A stretch of DNA of 60,000 nt from Branchiostoma floridae (taxonomy: Eukaryota > Chordata > Leptocardii > Amphioxiformes > Branchiostomatidae): assembly GCF_000003815.2 (NCBI RefSeq), contig NC_049979.1, forward strand, positions 7,918,217 to 7,978,216, given 5' to 3'. Shown here one piece after another: positions 26,301 to 38,300 of the stretch. Made by a program: the position numbers and the translations under genes. Within the stretch, counting starts at the first letter, position 1, and each line of letters opens with the position of its first letter. Below the pieces are notes generated by a model. The model was not told the origin of the DNA, made no database searches, and saw only the letters and a program-made list of their open reading frames with translations.

Positions 26301-29300
26301 TCTCTAGGGAGATAATATATCATCATCATTTAGGGATGAGTTAACACTAACTATTTAGTACTTCTTCTCAGATGACATTGTATGTACCACATCCTCAGTT
26401 AACACTATATCAGCATGTTATGAACTTTTAAGTTACCATGCTATTGTTTTGCCCTTTACATCTAGTGGCTCAATTAAATATGATAACTCGGTCAACATTA
26501 GAAAATCAAGCTAGTTTTGCCTTTCACTATCATTTGAATTTTTACAAAAATAGACTGTCAGTTCCAAAGAATTGCCCTCTTAAAAAGGTAAAGAAAATTT
26601 CCACCTACCTTTATAACCTCAAAGTAGTGCAGACAATGGTAGATGGGTTCTAGCAGCAGCTTGGGCAGGACATACTGAACAGCCTCCTTAAAGCCTTGAC
26701 TTACAGACTGAAGAAAACACAACAGAGTTCACGATGTATTATTCATAGTATTGCAGAGGTGTGAATAGTGTTATCCATTGGTGTTCACACAGAATGGTAT
26801 CCAGCAGCTAGTCTCAGTTATGGACAAATCACAAACTAGTGTACAGTTGTCTAGATCATTTTCAACCACTGTAAAATTTGAAGCTCTTCCAAATTTTGTG
26901 AGAGAGAAATGTGCCTGCAGTCCAGACACTCTGAACAAAATATCTCATTGCTTACGTTTTGAAGTCTTCTTTACTACGGTGCACAAAATTGAGGCCTTTT
27001 ACCAGGTATATACTAGTAATCAAAATACAAACAAACTAGGCTAGGCTAAGAACATCTTGTATTACCTGAAAAAACAGGGCAACTTTAGGTTTGATCAGGA
27101 CTTGACTGTGCCTCTGTCTGCTGGCCGGACTCATCATGTCCTGGGCATAGGTCAGGTACACATCGAACTCTGCAGACTGGGGAGGGGGGCACACAGGCAA
27201 GGTCAGATAAAGGTTGCTGCATTGATCTTTCACCAGTGATAGACCAGATACCAAGTAAATCAGATAAGAAGTGTGTCTGTGACTGAGCTGAAAGCTACCT
27301 CCTTTTCAGCACAAAGGACAGCTCAGAGAATCAAATCTACCAACAATACACTCAGATATTGATACATGTCTTCATGTGTAAAAAATTTCAACATATAAAA
27401 AGCAAAGTGAGCAGTCATACTGAAGTACCATATCCAAATTGAATATAACTGCACTATAATACAAAAAGACAGACTGTCCTCTAATATCTTCAAAAACTAG
27501 GCATAGAGTGAATGAGTATCCCCACTATGATGGCACCTACAGTTTATTCAAGTCAATCATGTTTTCTATTCATCTTCTGCATACAAAACCCAGATAATGG
27601 TTCTGACATTTTATGCTGACCTCTGATCAGTCACGTTCACTTTACCTTAGTTGATTTTGTTACTTTTCTGTTCACTAATTTCATAAGTTTTGTTGGTTGC
27701 TAGTATGTTCCATTTTATTGCATATGAATTGTTACGGACTCCAGAAAAGAATAGTGGTAAAATATATCACTAGTAGAGATCCAAATAAAACTAACAAACA
27801 AACAAACAAACCCACCTCTGCCATCTCCTCGAAGCAGCCCCCGGCCGCAGCAGCAGGGTTGTTCTCATCTGTCATCTCCATGGTGTCCTCCAGCAGCCCC
27901 AGGAAGGTGATGGACAGCTCATGGACATCCAGGATGTTACTGAAGATCTGATCCAGATCCTGAAGGAACAGGCACAGTTAGAGTTATACACTTATACAGC
28001 TTACTAATCACACCAGGTTGTGAATTGTTTTGTCTTATGGACGTCCAGGATGTTACTGAAGATCTGATCCAGATCCTGCAGGGACAGGCACAGTTAGAGT
28101 TATACACTAGCTTACTTATTACACAAGCCATCATGGTTGTGAATTGTTTTAGCTGAGAGTATGCACCTGACCCCATTGCTGTTGTTCTGATTTTCTACTA
28201 TCTAAATGTTTGATCTAATTCATATTTGTACTGGCCTGCTGTTTGTATTTAAGCTTTGTTTACTTAATTTCTGTGAATAGTGGGCGTCACCCCACCTTGA
28301 TGGAGGCAGGGGCATGGGGACTATCGAACTCGGACATTCTATCTTTATCTATATGTTACTTTCTGAGAGTTCATACTGTGTATTTTTAACTTTCTTTGGA
28401 TGCTTAAGCCATCTGCTGGATTAGAGTTCGTATAACAATTTTAATATAAAATATGACTGATTGAAGTACAGTTTACATATTTGCCAGTTGTCATTGATCA
28501 TCAATCAATCAATCGATCAATCAATCAATCAATACTGTACAGTACAGACCTGCTCTGAGAAGAGTTTGGAGTTGACAGCCATGGGATCCCTGAAGACCTT
28601 GATGATCATGTTGAGGTCCCTGATGTACTGAGTCTCCTCCATGATCAGTTCCTTCACCTGGGGATGGACAGAACACATTGGTCAGGCCTCCTTGCTTCAT
28701 CATGGCTCTACAATTAAACTTATACCTTTTTTTCAAAACCAAACTACAACAATTTGCCTTGTTGCTTTTATTTATCTATTTATTTCATTTATGTCATCTT
28801 TACCCAGGGTTGTCCAACTCAGTGCTATTGCACTGCTTTGCAGTGGAGCCCTGCATAAAAAAATATGGGACGACATGGGAAAAAAAGATAATTTAAAAAT
28901 TTTTCAAAAAGTCTTGGGTAAAGATAAGGCCTTACACAACATAACATAACGTTTCAGGGTTGTAGCTTTAAAAAAACATATAATATCACTGTATAGTAGC
29001 TGCACCAAGTTGTTGTGAATCATTAAAAGTCCTCTATACTGGACAATTGTTGAATAGCTTAAAACTTCCATAATGGGAAGTGTGCTGAATTTTTTTTTGG
29101 GGGGGGGGGGAATAGGAAGGGGCAATTCTGAAAACCAATGAATTAAATTCGTGTGGCCTCAACATCACACAAGATCAGGATGGCACAACCAGATCTCACC
29201 TGCTCCTCAAACGACAGGGACCCCCTGCGGATGGGCGGTGGTTCCTCCTCCACGTTGGACAGGCTCATGTCCTCATCTTGGTGGAACATGTCCATCAGAA

Positions 29301-32300
29301 CCTGAGGAGGATGGGGAATTGGAAACATTGTCATCAGTACAACACAAAAAGAAATCTAACTTCTTCCTTTCTGCACCAATTTTTTGAGAGATTTTATTGT
29401 ATTGAGTGTGTATGTGTGTGGGGGAGATTACCTTTCAAAGTTGATTCTAAATTATCTAATACATTCCATCAATTCAAATGTCACAGTCGCAGACTACTGA
29501 CCAATCTAACAATCTGAAAGATAATCTTCACGAAGAAACAGAGGACAGTCCCAAATGTGCATATGAGCACCCTTACCTTGTCAGCACACATGGCCACCTT
29601 GATGTCCTGACATGACATTTCCCTGTGCCGGATGTTCTTCACATAGTTACCTGCCAACTGCAGAAATCGGTCATGTCAGTCGGACTACATTATTGACAAT
29701 AGTCTTTTAAAGGGATATCTTAAAATTAACTGCTGCCATCGGTATCTCTATCAGCAAAATTGACAATTCTGCAATCTCTAAAACATACAATACTGCTCAA
29801 AATGACGCTCTGTTCACCAGATACATCAAAAGGGATGAAGCAGCTCTCACTATTATGTTTTGTGTAATGTATGTAAAATTATGCGAATAGACTTATAAGA
29901 CTCATTTGGACTTAAGGCTAGGCAAGACACTCAGAGTTACTCATGCAGAACGATTTCCGAGTCTATCCGAAGGGGTGGAGTAAGTCAATGCCCCCTGGGT
30001 GGAGATCTGATAAGCCATGGAGGTGGATAAGCTCTACATTAACCTGACCCCTCTCCTGGGACAGGCCATGTTTGGGCCAAGGTTTGGACAGCACATTTGT
30101 AAGTCAAAACTGGTTAAATGACAGAATCAAAGTGACAGAAAAGTGTGCAAAGAAGTTCAGATAAAGAAGTCGACCAGTTCTAACGACAGTGCCCACCAGT
30201 GATTTTTTTATATAGTATCTTTGCCTTCCCGTTCCTACATCATTTCATATTTGACTCGGCCTTTCCTATTTTTTGAGGAAGGTGAATAGTTACAGTTGTT
30301 TTAAAAGTAGGAAATCCTTCGATATATCTGTACTTTTTTACTTCAACTATGATAAGAAAATACATTGAAGAAACATAAATTGCTGCCAGCTATTGCCCTG
30401 ATACGGTAACCGTAATATTTCCATACTTCCACAAAACATCATCCACCTTTCTACATAGCCAAAATGGATCTGTCCACTGTAGGGAGAATACATTGTTTAA
30501 TCAGTAAACAGTCCTTTCTTATCTCAAAAGTTTGTTAATTTGGCCCATATATGGAGCAAACTCATGTTCCAACAAATATTCAAGAATATTATTTTGTATT
30601 TAAGTGCATATTTGTGACCATTTTCGTCTTTTTACTGCATCTTTTCAAGCCAAAGCAAGACAACATGATACGTCTAAAAGACGCGCCATGTGTTTTCAAT
30701 CGGCCAGGCTCCGGGCCGGCCCGGGAGCATGGGGACCCCCTGGGACATTGATTGACAGGGATATGATGACTTTTGCATCTCATCTGACTTCGGGAATCGT
30801 CGGAAACCAATAGTATTCCTTTTTTTGTAAGATTAATTCACGGCATACGTTCGTGTGACACCATATTTGGAAGTGCCATATGCTGGGGGAGGGGTGTGTG
30901 CCTGGTTGTATGTATTGAGTTTATGGGCTGTACCATTCCTGGGGACCACACGACTCCCAGATAATTTGTATGAAAAAAAAGCATATTTCGGTAATATCTT
31001 CGTCATATATGTGATTTGGTGAACAAATATTACTAACAACCTTAACTTTGTGTTCACATAACTGCTAGTGACCATCATTTTGGCAGTATTTTGATGTGTT
31101 TTTAAATAACTTTAAGACAAACGGACGGCAGTCTTTGAAACCGGAAGTTGAGATTCGGCCGTAATTTTATTCAAACCTTTGACTATTTCCTTAAATATAA
31201 CTTGATGGATGTTATGTACATATACTTTTGTAAGTTGTGTCCAAGTTTCGTTGTAGTAGGATGAAAAATGCCTACGCTACAGGGTTGAAAAGATAGTAAC
31301 CCCTACGTGCCCCCAGACCCACGCTGGGACACTCTGGGGGCACCTTAAAATAATGTAATCTGTATATATTATTTTGTCTGACCCTTGCCTCTTCCCTCAC
31401 ATGACCTCAATGAAAAGCAGCCTGCTGGCCGTTTTGAGCTTTCAAAGGTTTAAAATAGGAAAAGACAGTGTTTTATCATCCTCCAACAACAGAAAGCCAA
31501 TAAAACATATACAATTTTACAATGCAAGTGTAAGACAAAGAAAGAAGTAAAAAGTCAATTTTGATCCACATGGCATTCCCTAGCAATGTTATTACTTAAG
31601 TTTTGGCATAGCAATGCATTCCATTTATAACCATTGTTACCAAAAATAGATCTCCAAGGACACACACACTAGGGGGGCTCCATTGCAATCTTTACTTCAA
31701 AGTTGCCTATTTTTGCAACAAAACCCGAAGATAGACATAGAATTAATGGATAAGACACATCAGCAAAGTAATCATGCTGCCGGTTGATAAGTCTAAGCCA
31801 GAGCTACTACAGTTAAAACAATCGTTTCTCATAAACACCTGTCCTATAAATAGTACATGCTATAAATAAATAAACAAATGCAGCATACCTTTAGAATATC
31901 AGCAGAGATGTACTCCAGCACAGCCACGACGTACAGGGACACCTGCTTGTCAACCGTGTACCCCAGCACCTCCTGTGGGGACAACAACATTCTGGCTCTC
32001 AGTCACAATTAACCGGGCTCTTTTAAAGATGTCCAGGGCGTGCAGTTGATGTTGAGAATACCACACAAAATTGTAGAATTAAACCCCAAATACTTGATAC
32101 ATTATACCAGCACAGAAAGCAATGGACGATGCTTTTCAGCATTACCGCCTCACAAACAGTAAAAAATAAATAAATTTACGGGTCTTAGTGGCAAATGTGC
32201 AGATGTTGACACACAGGCGGACCAAATCCATCCATGTTTTTGGTACCCCTTTTGACAGATTAGTCGTGAGGCTCGGTGGGCGTCAATCCACCTTCATGGA

Positions 32301-35300
32301 GGTAGGGGCATGGCGACTATCGAACTCGGGACCTACTGATTCCGATTCCAACGCTCTAGCCATTGCGCCACACAGACACAAACAGTATAGAAGATGTATT
32401 ACTTCCTATAAGTATCGTTAAGCGGAAGCTACTGTCATAATAAAATTCAGTAGGGACCCATTTATTCGATAAATGTAGAGCTATACAATGATAAGCATTA
32501 GATAAACAGGATAGTCTACCACAACGCAAGTGTTGAGCAGCAAAGACGTCCTGCATCTGAGTTTCTTTGGCACAATACAGTGTGATTTATGCTTTAGTTT
32601 AGTATTTCAGCACATCAAGGACAAACCTGCATTTTAAGCCATTAACGATGAATTAATGAATTAATGGTTAGGTTACGAGGAAAGAGGTGAGTTTGCTAAG
32701 GAGAAGACCTATTTCTTGTGCCAGCTATGGAAAATCAGCTGTTATCAATGCTACACAAATTTAACAAGGCTTCCAAAATGACCTTTATCATTGTTAAAAA
32801 GTTATGGTTTAAGTTTGTCCAAATCACAAAGATGTATACACCCTAGGGAAGAAAGAGCCAGCAATCAATGGTATCTTTTTTGTTTGCTAGTATGGTTATA
32901 CAGGAAAGTCTCTTTCCTATAATGTTGTGCGAGTAAAAAGTTGTACAACTGGCACGTAGTCCTTTAAGTGTACCTCAGACTCACTTTAAACATCCAATTT
33001 TGTATATCAGGACTGGTGATATTGGGACGGCAACAGCTTTTTCCCCATATAAAGGGGAATTTTATGGTCATAGAAAGGCTTCTTCCTGATATCATGTAAA
33101 TCACCCACAACAGCTCAGAGGTATTTACACGATATCACAGAAGGAGTCCCCAATACCTTCAGCGCATGTGCAAAGCCAAGCTAACTCCACATCTGTGCAG
33201 CATGTCTATCTGCCTGACATTCTACAGTCATGAATACATATATAACCTTGTAGCAGGTTGGAAATGGGTCTGTCTGAAAGGTGATGACCTTTCAACATGA
33301 AACGGACTGTACTGGATAAAGCACTCTCTCCTGCAGATCAATGGGGTACATACTGAGATACAAAATAGTAAGAAATAAAGCTTTTAATAAATAATAATAA
33401 GAAAATACCTTGTCTGGAGTTTGGAGAATTTCTAAATTCAAGTGCAGGCTAAGTGGCTAATACTTTTTATAGCATTTAGTTGCCTACTATTTTCAGCTTC
33501 ATTTGAGACATCATTTTGATTCTTATTTTTCTATAGGTCTACAAAACATTATTTCAGAGGACTCTAATGATTACATTGGTTTTCTTCTGTATGAAACAAA
33601 ATTAATGAAACCATACACATTGGAGAAATGTACAAAAAGAGGAGAAGTAGACGGTACCTTGAGCAGTGGGTGGATTTTGTCATGAGGCAATACGAGTGGT
33701 GACTTCTTCTTGTACCTGTCGGGAAAAAAACAAACATATAAACTTAATAGTTTTACTGATAGTCGTGAGCAAATCACAGTTGCAGGAGATGAACATGTTC
33801 AATAACTTTGATCAAGTAAAGAATCTTTTTGCAGCATCTACCAAAAACTAATCAAAGGACATTAAGCCTGGTTCATGTTTTACATGTGTCAAAACCATGT
33901 AAAAGTGACTAGGCTTCTTCTAGGGAAGGGAAAACGGGCATGTGTCCCCTTACCCAAGGGCGCAGGTTATCTGAAATGCATAAAATTCAGAATCAGATTG
34001 AGCAGGGACAGGGTTGGACAAGTCCACTAGCCGGATTGTCCCGGGCAAGTGAAAGTGCTGACCGGGCAAGCACATGTCCTACCGCACTCAAGTACGATTT
34101 TTCCACGAGTGAGATTTGATACTAGTCACTTTACACCGTCATGGAATCAAGCATTAGACAACTCAGAAAAATAGAGCCAATAATAAAAGAATTGCTGGAA
34201 GTGAAAATACATAGAAAAACACCATTTAGATTTAAGGCAAGTACTTGAAGTAGTAAGTTGGTTCGGGCTATTCGTTTTATGTACCTGCACGATAGAACAA
34301 GTGAATTTTACAAAACTTGTTCCGCTGCAGTACCATAGCAAGCTGCTAGGGAACCCAAAATCTAATCCTTTCAAAGTCTCATCAAGACCTACCCACATAT
34401 CGAATATCAAGACAATCCATCTACGCATTCTGAAGTTATACTGGTTGACTATACACACATATAATTACAAACAAAGTGACACACACACATATGCTACAGA
34501 AAACATAACCTTCTAGCGAAGGTAAAAAACCTGACTGAGTATGAAATGCACATAGCTTCATTGTGGATAAATCAGTATCCCCACCTGTCCAGTGCTGACT
34601 GTGCATCACCGATGGCCCACTTGTCGATAGGATGAGGAAAGGTGCGCTGGACCCTCTCCTCCACATCCTGGACCGTGTGAGGATGACAGGAGCACAGCAT
34701 CCCCAGCAGCTGCAGGATCAAACCCTCGATGTACTCCAGAGCATCGTCACGCGCCGTCAGGTGGGGGTGCACCTGCTGCTGCACCTGTAGTAATAAACAA
34801 ACACCAGAGTCACCAACCTAGGATTGATCTGTTCAAAAATTTGTACTTTCCTAGAGTGGAACTTGTTATCCCCAAGTACAGTAGGGGTATCTTCTCTGGA
34901 TAGTTTTAAAGAACGCTTCCAGATAAATGTGCAAATGTTAAGTGTGACGGGTCGCTCATTGTAATATAACCAGCTGCTGCCGCACCGCATGCCTGCGAAG
35001 CTGGTGCTCTTTTGCCAGGACAGGTGGAGAACACAGAACAAATTTGGATCAAATGAATTAGGTAAGTAACAATAAAAAGTTCCTTTCCCTTTTATAATAG
35101 CGATGAATAAAACCTATCAACTGCAATGTGACATCTTTATCATGTATTTTGTTGTTGTTATGCAAATAGACATCATTCTTTGAAGTGCAACCCACTTTTT
35201 TTAACAAGCTTGCTCAACTTGCAAGACTAAGAAACAATTTCTGGGCACTGAACTAGATCGGTGGGAGATGTGGGTGCCTATGCTAAGTGATGGCAGTGAA

Positions 35301-38300
35301 CACAGAACAGAGGTAGAACAGTAGAGGCGCTCTGAGACAAGGTAGTATTCGGACATCTGTATCTGTATCTGTATCTACCGGTATAACCGCCCTTCGGCGT
35401 AACACACCAGCTTCGCAGGCATGCGGCGCGGCAGCAGCTGGTTATATTACACTGAAGGACCCGTCACACCTAACTTTTGCACATCTATCTGCAAGTGTTC
35501 TTTAAAACTATCCAAAGAAGATGCTCCTACTGCGCATGGTGATACTATTACTAGACAGTGTAATGATGTGAGCTAGAGAACCTGGTGGTAGAATGGAATT
35601 CATGAAAAGCTCTCAGTGATGGAACAAGAAACAGAGTTTATCTTCTTTTTCTTTACTCGCTCCCATGTTCCACAAATCTGTGTGACCAACAAATATAACA
35701 AGACCCCGTGGACCCACACTCATACCCATATATGGTAAAGGAGGGGACAGGTTCATTACAGCACAAGATCACACATCCTAATTAGATGTACAAAGACAAC
35801 AGTGACCAGTCAGTATAGACAGAATATGCATGTGTGCTGTGGTTAGTATGGTATACATGTACATGTACAATAGTTCAACTTCTTCTTCTTTTCACCCAAT
35901 TGCCAACTCTTGGCACGTACAAATGCATCTTGGTAACTTATCATGAAGTAGACAAGACACAGTAACTTATCTATACATACTCAAAAAGCATTGAACCAGT
36001 CAGCATTTATATACTTCTATCATAAAGACCATTTCTTTGGTTTATTCAAACAAACCCATACTAGTAAGTTGATAAGAGATTTGACTTGGCATAATTTCTT
36101 AGCAACTTTGGAAAAGGTGTCACACTTTACCCAAATGCAAAAAAATTCCTTTCTCATCTCTGATCTTTTCCAACCAAGGCACTAGTTAGGCTGCTAAGGC
36201 AGTCAGTATCTGTATGGCATTACCGGACTTGTATATACAGACTCCAAATAACTTTCTTCATTAGAAAATCTAAGTTTGGCCTAAGCCCTTTAATACATTT
36301 GATTCTGTAAACTGTGAAGTTGCCAGGGACCTGAGTATGGCGGTTACAGGCCATGTGGGGCTGGTTGGATGATGCTTCTGTTTCAAATGAAAGGTGGAGG
36401 TCACCTCAGCCAACCTTTATCTGCAGCTAGTAAGTATGTTCAGATTGCCGCTGCTGTGCCCAGATACGTCAGCCTTTCAACTGTGCAATCACGCCGATGG
36501 CCTCTGGCCTCTTTAGGTAACATGTAGGAGGAATGTGTCATTAGGTGTATGAGGTCAACTGTGTGGAAATACAACATACACAATAAAACCTGAGGGAAAG
36601 GCTGTCAACTGAGAAAATATCACAAGATGGTACACCCTTTCAGATACCAATATTGTGATACAGTTTGTTTTAGCAAGACCCATTCAACATTTAGTTAACA
36701 GGTTTGTTTCTAGAGTAGAAAAGCCAGCAACAGAGAATAATTAGTAACTGTGGACATTTAATACCTATGTGGCCTTCACCTATGTGTAATGTGATAAACC
36801 CTGGTGGTAGCCATCAATGCCCAGAACATGACGTAGAGTCCCAACTGGAATCCTCAGCCTTTTATTTCCTTCAATACAGATTGACGTCAATCCCTCTGAG
36901 CGCTCTGACTGAACTTTATCTTGCAATCAAATACAAGCATAAAAATCAATCTATCATAAAAAGTCACAGAAACACCACTTTTGCATATTAAACGCATATG
37001 AAAGCTAATGCACACGCAATAGTTTTTTTTATGTATTTATTTATTGGTTGGTCTGTTAGTTTGGCTGCATCATAACATATGTTGCCTTGGCTCCCTACGC
37101 CCAGTAGGGGTTATCACAAAGGGCTAGTCCTAGCACTGACGCAAGTATGGAAGCTTTGAAGCACAGAACAAAGTACAGTCAAACCTGTATTAGCGGCCAC
37201 CTTTGCATAGCAGCCACCTGGCCATAGTGGCCACTTTTTGTTCGTCCCTTGGATTCGTAATGATTAAGAAATAGGCTTAGCGGCCACCTGTCCAACGCGG
37301 CCACGGCCACATGATTTCCGGTCCCGTTGATACAGAAACACTGCCTATTGCAACCATACTGCAGCCTTATGTCACCCTGCACCGAGTTTGAAATTGTAGT
37401 TTGTGAGGATTTGGAGTTCCTGACAAGGTCATTTTGGCGGTAGCAGAAGATATGCATACCTTGAGCATTAAAGTGCAAGTCTTTGTCGGTGAATTTACCG
37501 ATCAAGACAATGTTACTTGGTAGAGAAAGATTAGTGGGAACTTAAATCATGTGCAACTTGCTCGTGGTCAATTTATCAACATTTTCTCTATAGTGGCCAC
37601 CTGTCTATAGTGGCCATATTTCTCAGTCCCTTGAGTGGCCACTATAGACAGGTTTGACTGTATGTATGATGGATATCCACTGAATTGTACCCCAACTCCC
37701 AAAAGCAATAAGGTCTAGAAAGGATTCTAACTCCTCTACTGCAAACAATGTGTTATTTATAAATGGGTATTCTTATCCTTTTCACAAATTTCCTAATGCA
37801 TTTAGCATTCTTAAGAATACCTTATGCATATGCCTTGCGTTTTATCCTAATATTACATGCCAAAAGTTACATCCAAAGTTAATGCATGGCCCCTAGGTGA
37901 CAGCCTGAAAGGCAATAGATTAGATCATCTACTAGAGTGATTCTTGTCTTTTGAAAAGAGTCAGTCATATCAGATGACCAACAAGTATGCCAACATTCCT
38001 GTATTGTTCAGGCAGCAGTGAACGCTAGGATTAACCAGCTGATCAGGACATGTGTAGGGATCCAAGGCTTTTGTTCAAAATATTCTTGCGGTGTTTGGTT
38101 ACAATTTTCTTAATTTTTCATGATGGCTATCATGCTTGTAACTGTAATTCCAAAGCTTTTCAACAACAGAGTGCCAAGGATGCAGATGTAACTTTTTTTC
38201 ATTATCAATCTAATTAAAGTTTCTTGAAATAATGATAGTGAGTGAGTGAGTGTGAAGTCTGGCACAAAAAGCAACACAACAAGTGTACATTCTATGCCAT

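Noticed and set aside
32262-32375. Functional tRNA gene
   Set aside because: A and B boxes are present but the anticodon and acceptor stems do not pair, and a partial copy occurs at 28285; a SINE is the better explanation.
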